Assembly: GCF_028389875.1 (NCBI RefSeq)
Contig: NC_084676.1
Span: 2,542,001-2,606,000, forward strand
DNA from: Rhea pennata
Taxonomy: Eukaryota; Chordata; Aves; Rheiformes; Rheidae
Length of the DNA: 64,000 nucleotides
Direction: 5' to 3'
Position numbers and translations under genes: made by a program. Numbering within the stretch: position 1 is the first letter of the stretch; each line of letters begins with the position of its first letter. The notes beneath the pieces were generated by a model that did no database searches, was not told the DNA's origin, and saw only the letters and a program-made list of their open reading frames with translations. Shown in pieces: positions 38,885 to 51,059 of the stretch.

Positions 38885-39850
38885 CTTGTCAACAACACGG
38901 ATTTCTCATGAACAACTCAAGCTGATTCAACCTAATTTCCTCTCTCTGATGGATGAGAGATTTTGCGGGCAGGGAAAAAAGCACACAGCTCAAGATTAGT
39001 AACTTATTAGCTACTAATTAGAATCATCATAATAGGTAGTACAAGAACACTCAGGATGAAGTCACTAAGCAAACCTGGTTGGAATTCACACTCAGAGTAG
39101 TTTGCAAAGGTTCACTGTGAAATTTAAAGGATGAATTGAACGGTTCCTCAGCTCTTCACCAGCTCCCTTCAATTTTTTATTGATAGTCTAGAAGAAGGAA
39201 TGGAGAGTGTTTATTAAATCTGCCAAGATTAAATCTGCTAAGAGAGGCTACAAATACATAGGGGATAGCAATATTAACAACTTCTAACAACTTGGAGAAG
39301 TTGTCTGTAATTTAGGAATCCTCTCAATTGCACTAAATGGAGCATTTTAACTTAGGGGAAAACACAGAATGTTTTCTGCCCAGCTGATGTCCAATCTGTC
39401 AAAAACAGATCTGAAGGTTCTGAACAAGGGTCATTCTCTTGAGCAAAGAGAAAACATTATACAGACACATTATCAGAATCAACTGCGAGACATCTGAGAC
39501 ATGCCTGTCACTATACCAAGTATTAATCAGACCTCAACGGAGATGCATATCTAGTCTTGGATACCCCTCTTCAAGAAAGGCTGACAGGCCAAGTTGCAAG
39601 AACAACATGAGCAGTTAGAAGTTTGAAAAACGTGATCAGAATCAAGAGACTGAAAACATAGGTGCTCCAAAGAGAGTAGACTGACAGGAGATGCAATGAC
39701 AGTCTTGATATATACAAAAGTTTACTACAAAGTGGGAGAGAAAGAACAGTTCAACACACCCCAAGCTTGGCATAGGCAGATCTAATGCTATTGTGGAAAA
39801 AGTAGATGGACAAAGTGATTTGCCGAGATTTCTTTCAGCTTCCATGATTC
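38885..39850 (+). mobile_element. CR1 LINE fragment, about 1 kb, sense
   Basis: In CR1 order: CTTGTCAACAACACGGATTT, CCTAATTTCCTCTCTCTGAT, TACAAATACATAGGGGATAGC, AACAAGGGTCATTCTCTTGA and GGCAGATCTAATGCTATTG. It has several internal deletions and no open frame. Confidence 0.65.
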
Positions 39851-41990
39851 TCTGCTCAGTTGGGGCTCATTAGAGTTTGTCAGTACTCCAGTAGTCCTGA
39901 GGTACCCTAGTGACTTCATACAGTAATTGCTCATGCACATTTACATCATTGCTGCATTAATGTCATTAATGTCAGTGTCATACCTTCATCTTAAGACCAT
40001 CAGTCTTACAAATATCTCATCAAAGTGCTATTTGCCAAGCCAGCTTGACTTACAACTCATTAATCAAAAGCTATTTTAATAATTAGTCCTTAAATCATAA
40101 TTCAAGAGAAAATTTTTATCTCTATTTTCCTTTCTAACCAGTGCAACAGGCAGAGGGTGTCTAACCAGTTGGCACTAGTACCTTCAGTCCCCTAGGGCCT
40201 AGATTAGAGCTTCTACTGGCAGTTTCTCATTCCACTGCCATCCATAGCTATGAAAATTTTAGGAAAAGTGCACACATCTTGGTCTTTCCACTTCCAGATT
40301 CCTACAGAAGACATCAATCACCACTGTTGCCATTAGCATCTGGTCCCTTCCCTGGCACAAAAGTAGGACCAGCAATACTTATATCAGCTCTGACACAAGC
40401 AAATATGTACTTAAAACCCTTCAGAGAGTACCCATTCCAGTGCTTATTCATCCAGTATTAACAACATATTCCTCATGTCTCTGTTGCTACCCTTTAGCCT
40501 GTTATCTGTAGCCATTTCCCCAGCGGGCACGGAAAACTGTTTAAGATACAGCAGCCAGTCAGCGTAGCTGACTGACATGACTGTTCCTTAGCTACGATTA
40601 CTTACTCTAGGTGCCAAGGGAAAGCCATGATATCTTACCAAAATATTATAACCAATTGCCAATATTGATTAGAATCAGCTATAGCTCAATTTCCCACTAG
40701 ATACATCAAATAAATGGTTGTGCTGCAGTACTGCTGGAAGGAGAGTGTCAAAGAGTAAAAACCCAGAAGACTGAGGCCGTAAGATTTTTTTAATCTTAAT
40801 TTTTTACATCTCTTTCCCACAAATTCACATTGCTGTCATTTTCTCTTCCATTCTGATTACCTTATTTGTAATGTAGCCACTCTCTTCCATTTACCGAATA
40901 ATTCCTGGTCTATTATATCTAAAATTATACTAATAGTTAAGCTTGTTTTTTTCATCAGCTAGCAGCTAATTACTTCTGTTCCTAACCAGCTTGCTAAGAA
41001 AACAGTCAGTTTATCCATATCACTCTCACTGTTGCTAAGCAGTCAATGCCAGTCAGCAACTGGTACTGATGGTTTACTCTGTCTTTAAATGTATTTTGCA
41101 GTAGCTGACTAGTGATGCCTTTTTAGCATCAGAGTAAATTCTTTTCATAATAAGAAACCACAATAATCAGGATAATCTGTTGCTACAGTCACACGCTGAA
41201 GTGTAGCACCTGCTTGGCAATGACTGTTCATCCCTACCAGTTTCAGAGCAGTTTTGGAGGTGCGAGTAGGCAGCCACTAGTTGCTGCAAGGCACAGCTTG
41301 GAATAGGAGAGCCCCAAAGACAATTAGCTAGCAAATCAGCTTCAGTCATCTGTGATCTTAGTCCGACTGTTGTCATACTTTATCCAAGATTTTGCTATAT
41401 GCAAATTGAAGTCATGAAGCACTCAAAAGGTCTGGTTTATCTAGCACTATCATAGTGGAGAACTGCTTGCGTTCACATACTATCTTCCCAGACTTCTTGG
41501 TGTATCAGACTGTTCCTGTGTCAACTGACCTAAGAAGGGATGCTGCCAGCATGACTCTCCGCCACCTCCCTCTGGTTCCCACAAGTGCAGGCTCCTAGCC
41601 ACACCAAAGATGCTGAAGCACAGCTAGTATCAAACTCAGTAGTATCATGACAAATCAGCCTGGACTGCATTTTTTTTTTTTTTTTTTTAACCAATTCCAT
41701 TGCATTTTTTTTCTATTACAGGTTAGAGAGAGAAGTTGATGTTCCAGGGCAGGAATTCCCACCATCTCCAGCCCTGGCAGACTACCTCCTTATCTGCTCT
41801 CAGTTAATGATGAAATGTTAATGGCTGGTATCTCCAGCCTTTCTAGGGATTGGGCTCGGCCAAAATCCTTAATCCTTATATCTGATTCATAACTGCATAC
41901 TCTGAAGCAAAGAAATGTTGGCAATTGAAGTGGTTGTGCTTGATTTCAGACAGAGCAAATTCAAAAATGAGGAACTTTTGTTAAAAAATA
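39851..41990. other. AT-rich non-coding DNA with a T19 run
   Basis: A run of 19 T lies at 41,670-41,688. Several TAAT-rich stretches (39.9-40.1 and 40.78-40.95 kb) are single-copy. No gene is recognised. Confidence 0.5.
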
Positions 41991-41999
41991 TACTCAGAG

Positions 42000-43380
42000 T
42001 GCCAGCCAGAAAGGTAAGATGTTTTCAGATGGCAGGTAGACTATTTTAAGATTCTATATTGGAGGCTCAAAGCAAATGCATATAACCTGTCAAAAAAGAC
42101 TTGAGAGAAAAACAAAAAGCTAGCATCATAAAACAGCAGGATCAGGGAGGCTCTTGGAAGTTAAAAGGTATCCTGCAAAAAGCTGAAGTTGTGTCTGAAA
42201 AAGGAAAACTAAAAAGAACATAAATTCTGGCAGACTAAATGTAAAAGCATAATAACATAGACTGAAGAAATAGTTTAGAAGCAGTTTGCTAAAGAAATAA
42301 AAAAAATGTAATAAATCCTTCTTGAATGCATCAAGAGCAAGAAGCTTACAAGAGCCAGTGGGCTATACAGGTATAAAAGCAGCACTCAGAAAAGATAATG
42401 CCATAGCACAAAATCCAAAAATCTGAATAGGCGTAAGGCTTGCATCTCTATTCACCTGGAGAATCCTGGAGAAACTCTTGATACCAGCCTCTTATTTTTT
42501 TTAAGGACTCAAAGGAGGATTGTCTTAATATAAAAATGTTGTTAAGAGTGGATTAAGAAACAGACAAAATGAATAATAACACACCTCTGGCAGTGGATGG
42601 TATTCATCTAAGATGTTTACAGAATGTTAAATATGAATTATCTGAGCTAATACCTACACTATGTAACCTTTTGCTGAAAATTCCAATCATTATCAGAGGA
42701 CTGGAAGGTAACTAATATGAAACTGGTTTTTAAAAAGAAATCCAGGAGTGATTCCAGGAACCACAGACCACTAAATCTAATGTTTACACAGGTCATATTG
42801 ATGGAAGCTTTAATAAAAAACTGAATTAATGATTATATGATTAAGTGTGACATACTAAAGAAGAGTAAATATGACTTTTGTCAAAGGACTCTAAGCCTCC
42901 TAAATCCACTGGAATTCTTTGAAGGAGTCAAAAATATGTGAATAAGGGAGACCCATGTGAGAAGTTTTCCATGTACTTCTACATCACCCCAACCTCCCAC
43001 AAACCACACACATTTAAGCAGATCCCTCATGAAAGGCTCTTAAATAAGCTAAACATCCATGGACTAGAGGTAAGGACCTCATAGAGATAAATAACCAGTT
43101 AAATGGAGGAAACAGAAGATAAAAGTAAATGATGAGTCTTCTCAATGGAAGAGGATCATCAGTTGAGGGAAACATATGACCATGCCACTGTACGAATTTA
43201 TGGTACACCTGCTGCTTGACTACCAAGTACATCTCCGTTACTCTCACCTCTAAAGAAAAATATAGCAGAAAAAATGACGAGATACATGAAAGGCTGACAA
43301 GCATGATAAGAAGTACAAAACTACTTCTGTATGAAAAAAAGCTTAGCATGTAGAAGATGAATAGGAAATGATGATTTGCC
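42000..43380 (+). mobile_element. CR1 LINE, about 1.4 kb, internally deleted, sense
   Basis: Long run in CR1 ORF2 order: AAGAGCCAGTGGGCTATAC near 42,350, CCTCTGGCAGTGGATGGTAT at 42,584, ATCAGAGGACTGGAAGGTAA near 42,692, GGAATTCTTTGAAGGAGTC near 42,911 and GGTACACCTGCTGC near 43,202. The jump between the last two regions indicates an internal deletion. The 150-codon open frame on the opposite strand is an accident of this element. Confidence 0.8.
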
Positions 43381-46300
43381 TGCCTTTGTCTTTCCCAGTT
43401 ATACCGAGTAGGCCAGGTGCCACAGAGGGAAACATGTATTAAATGTCCTGCCACTGAATCCTTCATTTTCTGTCACACAAGAATTTCAAGGGGCATGTGA
43501 GAATTAGGTCAGATAAGGTTTCAGACACAGTCCCATGCATGTTCTTTGGAAAAAAAAAGAAAACATGATAGATGAAAAAAAGGACAAAAAACACTGTTGT
43601 TGTTGTAGTGCTTTTTGTTCCGTTACTTCAAAATCATCACTCAGTGGATGCCTTCCCTTCTTTTCTCATTTGCCCTCCCCATTCTACAATTCTAGAATTC
43701 AAGAAAAAAAATAGGCAATATTCACCAGCATTTAACTGACAATTCAGCCATGTACTTACCAGCCTATGTAGTGATGCATTTTATCACAACTCCTCTCACC
43801 TTTTTACTCTTCTCTCATTTTTCAAACCCACTTGAGCATTATAGGTTCAGATTATTAGCTTAGTTTCTTCAAGGACAGCACTCCATTTGCTTCAGTTTGT
43901 GCAATGGCTAGTATCAATTGGTCCCACACCTGATAATGGCGAACTATTAATATTATGCAATCATTTTAATTGCAACCTGGTGCCTAGAAATTAGGAGCTG
44001 TATGAACGGTTTCTTCTATCCATAACATTATTATCCCATTGTGCATGCTCATTAAAAGTAATAGAGGGAAACAGTCTGTAGCAAACTGAATGTTTGTTTT
44101 CACAGTTCACCTCCTGCTCTTCTACACTAAAACATACTCTCACTCAATGTCAAGACCACAGCTGTTGCCATCTTTTACTTACCTGCTGAGTGCAATATTT
44201 AGCTTGAGGGACAGTGAAGTTTTCTGTTTGTTAGTTATCAGGTCAATAACTCTCACCTTATCACTTCAGTTTCCATTCTGTTGATAAAACCTGTCAGCCT
44301 TCCTTGAGTGGTTCCTCGCCCTCAGAAAAAAAAATCACGTTAAATTGCCACAACCAAGTAAATCTGTAAGGGATGTGCTCCTGACTTCCCAAAGGGAAGG
44401 GGGGAGGGCTTTATTTCTCTCCCTTTTCCTTCTTGCACAGCTCCAACACTTAGAGCTCTGCTGAAATCCTCCCTAGGGATTCAGGAGTTAAAGTCAGCTC
44501 AGGTCTTTCAATATGGCCCAGAGGAGATGTCCATGGAGCTGAAATTGATATATTTAAGTGCAAGAGACAATAATCATTTCTTCAAGTAAGAGCTAAAAAT
44601 ACCCAGAAGAAAGTGGAATTCATAATGGAGATTTTAAAGATCTGTGACATACTAGAGTCTGCACAAGGGTTTTAATGAGAAAGCGGCCAACTAAATTGGC
44701 CAGTGAGAGCAGATGCTTTGCTGGGCGAAGGGGCTACAATGTCTCACATCCCATATACTGCCACAAGCATCACTGCTGTGCTTAACATGGCTGCGACAAG
44801 CCCATGTCACTGGAGCATATCATCAGAATCGGGAAGAACCTTGGTAATGAACATTTCTTCGTTGTCAGATCACTCAACTGAGCCATAAGGAGAAGGCACT
44901 AAAAGGAGGAGGCAAAAGCTGACACAGAAACATTTCCAAAGGTAATTACATGACTGACCATCTTTGATTGTCGATGCTTATTTAATTACTATGATACAGC
45001 TCCGCACTAGGCAGGAAGTAAAAACAGTCTGTTACGTTTCAAAGCCTGTTAATACGCTGCATTAACAGGCAGTTGCTCAGTAAAAGGGTTAAAATCTGTA
45101 GGTCTCCTACAGGGAAAACACATTTAAAGTATATGTCACCATTCAGAGAAAACCCAGAAATAACTTCCACGGACCATTCAATTATAGGCAATCACCACCC
45201 AGCACTCCTTCTACTTGTGGCATTGCTCATCAATCAGGTTTTCTGTCATGATGTCTCTTCTCATAGCAGTCACGAGAAGGCTCTGAGCTCCTTCTGAATT
45301 CATGTGACATCTACTGTCAGGGGCTGTCAACACCAGGAGATTCTCCCTGGGCCTCCGAGTTAATCACAAAGCACCAAGATATAGCCCCAAAACGCATTCC
45401 CAGTTTCAGCTCTGGATTACAATGACTGTCACTGAGGGGCTTCACAGCAGGCAGGGAAGAGTGAAACACCAGTGCAAGTTACAGCTCACGAAAATAAGAA
45501 AGAGAAGGTATCTGAATATATTAGAAAGACACAACAGCATTAAGCGAAATATAGCCAGGTTTCAGGTCTACGATTAATTAGGGCTTCCTCAAAAAATGCC
45601 CTTTACAAACTTATTTAACAGAAAGATGAGATTGTTAACCTTGATATTTAGCCCTTCTAACTTTAGCATTGATCCTGCATTCAATGTCTGTTTAACAACA
45701 AAAGGACCTGGTGGAATAAATTCATAAACCTTAATAAATTGTAGTTGGCAGTATTGACGGAGTGTATACAATGTGCATTTGTTTTTGCTTGAGTATAAGA
45801 AATCTAATATATTAAACACATTTTCTATGTCTGTGAGTTGTGAACTTAGATCTTCTGTAATTATAGCGTTTCAAATATACCGGGTCAAAGTCGCATTTTT
45901 TTTAAGCCATAAATTTCTGGCTAGAGAAAATTTGATGTGTATGAAAGTTTATATGTTCCATAAGTTACTTTGTTCAAGATTCAGAAAAAGAAAAAAGTAG
46001 ATAAAACACCTAATTTTCCAGAAGACCCTTATGAAACAAGAAGAAACAGCTCCAGCACCTAGGGAATAAAGTTCCAGTGGCAAATGTGCCTCAAAGAAAT
46101 AATGAAGAACTTGTAGATCAGTTGATTTTGCCTAGGCTTTAAAGGGGGATTGGCAGTAATGAGGGTTTAAGCCACTGAACAGCTGAGTGCTTTCAATCCC
46201 AAGTCTTTTGAAAGACCTGAGAACTTGTATAACCTCCTGAAAAACAATCTCAGATGTCTGTTTTTAACTTGCTTTCTACAATCAGTCTGGTTTCCTCTTT

Positions 46301-46420
46301 CCACTAAAAGAAATACATTTCTTAAGCAGCAAAGTGTTTAATTGCTTAAAATTGCTAATGATAACTTGACAGCCACATTTTCAAATTATAAGAAACCAAA
46401 AATATGTTTTCTCTTTTCAC
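43381..46420. other. Non-coding, mostly single-copy
   Basis: No gene is recognised. Blocks at 43.9-44.06, 44.9-45.1 and 45.6-45.9 kb are TAAT-rich and repeat-free, and could be regulatory. The clearest single element is the hairpin at 45,044-45,070. Confidence 0.5.
45044..45070. repeat. Perfect 10-bp inverted repeat with 7-bp loop
   Basis: GCCTGTTAAT, then ACGCTGC, then ATTAACAGGC. The arms are exact reverse complements and contain GTTAAT and ATTAAC, the half sites of HNF1-type homeodomain proteins, though with 7 rather than the usual 1 base between them. Confidence 0.9.
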
Positions 46421-46429
46421 CTTCTCCAT

Positions 46430-47100
46430 TCCCTACATGATTTTATGGACTTCTATATAAACAAATACTAGAGTAATTTCCAATTTGCTGAAGTCATCAC
46501 CTATTTAATCTTTTCTTCTATGTAGACAGTCTTATATCTTATCTCACCTTGTTGCTCTTTCTGTACCTTTCCTAGTCCTACAGCATCTTTTTGAGATTTA
46601 AGGACAAGAACTCCTCACAGCACTGAGCAGATGGGCATGCCATGGATTTATCCAATGGGATAATTATGCTTTACATTTTGCCCTTTAATCCTTTCCTAGC
46701 AATTTTTACAGATTGACTTGCCTTTCTGACTGTCATGAGCACAGAGCTGATGCTTTCATAAAACAACCCATACTGATGCCAGAACCTCTGGAGCAGCAGT
46801 AGATAATTTAAAACCTACAGGGCAGTAGGTGACTGCCTGGTATGTATAGCCACGTTTGTTTTCCCTCATTTACATTGCATTGCATACATATTACAATTAA
46901 ATTCATCTGCAATTTTATCACCCAGTAACCTGCTATCATGATGGCTTTCTACAGCTCTTCATTGTCAGCCATTGGTTTTACTTACGCCAAGTAATTAATA
47001 ATGTCAAACTTTGTCATCTTTCTGAACACTTAAAACATTTTGTTTCTTGCATCATACTGGAAAATGTAAAGAATAGCTGGGCCACTGGTAGTGAATAACA
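46430..47100 (-). mobile_element. CR1 LINE fragment, antisense
   Basis: In CR1 antisense order: CATGCCATGGATTTATCC near 46,636, GAGCACAGAGCTGATGCTTT near 46,737, TTTACATTGCATTGCATACA near 46,869, TTCATCTGCAATTTTATCACC near 46,902 and CAAACTTTGTCATC near 47,004. Confidence 0.8.
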
Positions 47101-47739
47101 AAGGACCCCTCCAGCCTTCATGCTTTTCCCATCACCACAATCTGAACAGGGACCTTCCAGCAAAAGAAGCGCATACAATAGACAGCATCACCTTTAAAGA
47201 AAGGTGGTAAATGTCTGACGAGGTAGAGCAGTCTGTCCGACACAGGCAAACAAGGCAGAATGACACCAGTGGGGAAAGGGATGAGGAAAACAGCTACACC
47301 AACGTCTTCCAAGGACTCAAGAGGAAACCCTCCATCAATATTCTCTCTTTCATTGTTTCCTGACCAACAGCCTCTGATGCCAAGAAAATTCTCTTCTGAT
47401 CTCTACTAAAAGCTGCCATCACATTTAACGGCCTCTCTTCCTACTCTTCTGCCCCAATCTTCACTAGACACCTTCTTGTAGGTCTTAGATGGGAGGAAGC
47501 AGCCTTGCCCACTAGGGATGATGTATGAGGAGGTGGTCAAAGTGGCAGTGCTGGTGGAGGTGGACTCTAGCTGAATGTTGCAGCTATAGCTGCATACTAC
47601 TGCAGTGGTATACCACCTCGGGCTAATGGAGAGCTGCCTTGTGCCTGTTGCCGCTCAACCTATGCCTGAGTACTTCTGAGAAGAAGCTGGCTCTATCTTC
47701 TCTAACCTTTCCATTGGGTGGTTGTAGACAGTACTAAGA

Positions 47740-48330
47740 TTCCCCTTAGAGTTCTCTTCTTAAGGCTAAACAAACCCTGTTCTTTCAGCCTCTTCCTGTA
47801 TGCTAAGTTCACCAGCCCACAGATCACCATCAGCTGGGCATAGCAGTTCAGGCAATTTTCCATCCAACTTACAGTCTTACTTCTCAAATCCGTATCTCAC
47901 CAATTTGGTACAAGGATACTATGGTAGACCATGTCAGCGGCCTAGCTGAAGTCAAGGTAAACTACATCCCCTGCTTTCCCCTTGTTCACCAGTCATTTTC
48001 ATCACAGAAGGCAATCAGGTTGGTTAGGCACAATTTGCCCTTCTCAAATCCACACTGGCTGTTCCCAATGACCTTCATGGGCTCATGCTCAAAAAGCATC
48101 CGAAAGGATGTGTACCATCACCTTTCCAGAGTGTGCAGTTAATTTAGCTGATTTATAGTCCCCAATCCTTCTTCTTTCTCCTTTTGAATGTGTGTGTGTG
48201 GCATTTGCCCTTTTTCAATCATCAGAAACCTTCCCTTCTTAACCATGACCTTTCAAAGACAATAGAGAGTGAACCTGTAATGCCATCGGTCAGCTCCCTC
48301 CGCACCACTGGACGCATGGAACAATGCCAT
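47740..48330 (-). mobile_element. CR1 LINE fragment, antisense, bird-type
   Basis: TTCTTAAGGCTAAACAAACC near 47,758 and TTTCAGCCTCTTCCTGTATG near 47,786 are the typical bird CR1 3' region. AAGTCAAGGTAAACTACATC near 47,951, CAATCAGGTTGGTTAGGCAC near 48,012 and GTCAGCTCCCTC near 48,288 continue into ORF2. It is one of the better preserved copies here. Confidence 0.85.
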
Positions 48331-50049
48331 GTTCCCAGCCAGCAGGAAAACCGTAGCAAGATGCACTGGGGCCTGGGGCAATTCTTCATGGCATACCGCC
48401 TCTTCCTTCTCCATGCCCCTTCAACTCTCTGACTGCAAGTCACAAGGATGCAAAGTAGGTGAGCTGGAAAGACACAAGAAGCAGCCCTCACGCAGAATGC
48501 ACTGCTCTCTTGCCTGCATATCTCTCAAATCACCTATCTCTCTGATGTTTATTACTTCAGCCATGTTACTCCAGAACCACCCACTTCTCTGATCCCAGCT
48601 GTCTCAGTTTTAGTCCTGCTTTGGACCTCCTTCCTCATCTCTCAGAACTTTTCTCTCTTCTCATCTTCATTCAGCTACTTTCTTCATCCAGCATAAATCG
48701 TGTAAATGCACAGCAAATGCAAATGCTCAGCTTAAGTTGTTCAACTACTGTGGCATCCTCACAATATGAACCAAAATGGATTAGCTCTGCTATTGACCTG
48801 GCTGTTGCAGAGAAGACAGAGAACATAACATACCAAGTGGCTAGGGACTTGAAAAGAAAAACAGGGCTAACAGCAGTGAAGGTACAGCAATCAGCTGAGA
48901 AGATCCTGGATGAACCAATACCAACAAATGCAGTTTAAGTTGATACCAGCTTGATCAGAGGGAAAACTAAGGTAGGAAAATAGAAGGGGGGTGATGATAT
49001 TTCTATTCTGCAGATAGTTTTCACCCTCAATTTTATTTGCTTAGGAAACACCAATCTACTGAGACAATTACAATATTAATTGTTTTATACAGACAAATTT
49101 ACTAAGACAGAACATTAAATGGCTTTGTAATTAAGGTATTAAGACAAATTTGGGGTTGAAAAGGACAAATGATTGGTGTTGTATACAAAATTACAAAAAA
49201 AAAATCTATTGAAAATGAAAAGAAATTCAGCAGTTGGGGCAAGCTTTCTGGTCAATGGCAGACTGAGCCATTTCTTATCTCCTGGGAAGCCACACTTGGA
49301 GCTCAAACTTGCAGCCAGCCAAAAAGGAAACAGGAGTAATATTGAGCAAGAGTTAAGAGTTCTTAACAAGAATTACCAGCAAAAGGAAGACCATATCCTG
49401 GAAAAAGGGACAAATTGTCAGAATCACCAATAATGTCTCTACACATGTAAGTAGGAAACAAACATGTTAGTATGCTGTTCAGCTGAAATGAGCAGAAAGG
49501 CAGTAATACTCATAGTTCTGAAAAACCACTAGGGTAAGGAGAACATAAAACATGTCTATTCTCATACTGGCATGCCACGCTCTCGGTTGGGAACTCTGCC
49601 ATCTCCTGTTGCAACACAGCTGAAACAAATATGCAGACACACAGCAAATATAAACTGAGGAAATCTTCCGTGAACACTATCAATCATGTAATAAGGCTGA
49701 CTGGCAACAGAGATGGATGCAGGTTTATACACAAACCCAACCATAACTGCTTTTCATTCACAAATGTTTCACACACGTTTATACTCATTTCCCATTTATG
49801 AGTGTCTTTAATCGTATCACTGATTACAGGAATGTTAAACAACTATTTCTGATCACATCTGAACTTACTTTTTGCTGTAAGAAAAGTCCTTTCTGACATG
49901 CTAACCTCTCCTTTTGTAACCCAGTCACAGAGTGTTCAGCTGTCCATCTAATCTGCGGTTCCAGGCCATTCTGGATCAGGAGAAGGTACTCCATCAAGTT
50001 CCACGTTTTATCACAGACACTGGCACAGTTCAGCACTTCCTTCGCTCCG
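48331..50049. other. Non-coding stretch left of the DELE1 promoter
   Basis: Holds a 105-codon open frame at 48,621-48,938 with a hydrophobic N-terminus but no recognised family. No splice-consistent gene is seen. Confidence 0.45.
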
Positions 50050-50281
50050 TCCTCGCACTCCGTCTGGACTGCAGTCCCACACTCCCACTCCGTCCTGGCC
50101 AGTCTCACAGCAAGACTCCCAGGCACATTTCCAGACTTGGACCCTTCCCACCGAGACCACCACCCCAGAGCACAGCTAGCCACCCCCACCTGCCCCTGCT
50201 AGCCGTCGGGGATTTATCCCCCAGAGCTAGAAGTGATACTTCCCGCCCCCCCCACACAGCCTACAACCCCAGGATGCCCCA

Positions 50282-50421
50282 GACCTACAAGTGACCCTCC
50301 CCACCCCAGGGACCTCCTAGACCCACAAGGGACCCTCCCTCCAGGGACCTCCCCGACCCATAAGGGATCCCCCGGGCCCTCCCAGACCCACAAGGGACAT
50401 TCCCCCCCCCCGACCTACAAG
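50282..50421 (+). repeat. Degenerate C-rich tandem repeat upstream of the CpG island
   Basis: The decamer GACCYAYAAG begins at 50282, 50320, 50355, 50385 and 50412. It is separated by C-rich filler with shared GGGACC and CCTCC words. Unit length shortens from 38 to 35, 30 and 27 bp along the array. It reads like a minisatellite that is degrading. Confidence 0.75.
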
Positions 50422-50681
50422 GACCTCCTGCGGCCCCCAGGCGAGGGGACAGGCAGCGGCGAGCGGACGGCCGTGCCCTCCCCTCCAGTGCAGACCCCAG
50501 GCCCCACCGCCTCAGCCCTGCAGGAGGCTGAGAAAGCGTTTCTCGACTCTTCCCTCTCCCCCACAGCACAGGGGCAGCACTCCCCGGGGCGGTCACCTCC
50601 GCCCGCAGGCTCTCCCCTAACAGACAGCCGGCGGTGGCGAGCGCGGCCGCCGCCTGAGGCCCCTCTAGCCAGCACCTGCCG

Positions 50682-51027
50682 CTCTATGGCTCGCGCTCAA
50701 GCGGCTCCCGCGCTTTTCCCGCGCTCCGTTGAGGAGGTGGAGCTGGGGGCCTGTCTAGCTCCTCTCTATGGTGTGCGCCGCTCTACCCATATCCGCCTGA
50801 TGCGGTCCGGTCGCCTAAGGGTTTTTTTCCGTACCCGCGAGCCGCTCTGTCGCGCGGGCTCCGCGCTCCCTGCGGTCCGGCGCGGGGGCCGCCCCTGTCG
50901 TTGGAGAAGGCGTCCGCGGCTGGCTGGCCGCTCCCGGCGGCGACGTTTCCCTCGGTGGCCGCGTGGCTGTTCCGCCGGCGCTCTGCGGAGAACGCCTCCG
51001 TCGCTCGGCAACGCGCCCTCTCTATGG
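50682..51027 (+). promoter_or_regulatory. Three CTCTATGG octamers upstream of the DELE1 start
   Basis: Identical octamers lie at 50682-50689, 50764-50771 and 51020-51027. The first and third extend to CTCTATGGYTCGCG. The last is 32 bp before the start codon. Each contains an ATG, so they are either a repeated promoter element or upstream start codons, depending on where transcription starts. I do not recognise the motif as a named factor site. Confidence 0.5.
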
Positions 51028-51059
51028 TTCGCGGCGGAGCCGCGCTAGGCGGCGGCGGC

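Noticed and set aside
43014-43466. 150-codon hydrophobic open frame on the minus strand
   Set aside because: Antisense of a decayed CR1 element in A-rich sequence, which produces Phe/Leu-rich chance frames.
48621-48938. 105-codon open frame with hydrophobic N-terminus
   Set aside because: No recognisable family, no splice context and located between CR1 debris and the promoter. Kept only as a remark.
1-50000. Protocadherin (PCDH1) exons expected from human gene order
   Set aside because: No long cadherin-type open frame is present on either strand, so only an intergenic or intronic location is possible.
50233-51048. 271-codon open frame upstream of DELE1
   Set aside because: It lies in C-rich repeat and CpG-island DNA where stop codons are rare. 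It has no domain, overlaps competing frames on both strands, and is Pro/Arg-rich from composition. Only its late ATGs matter, as possible upstream starts.
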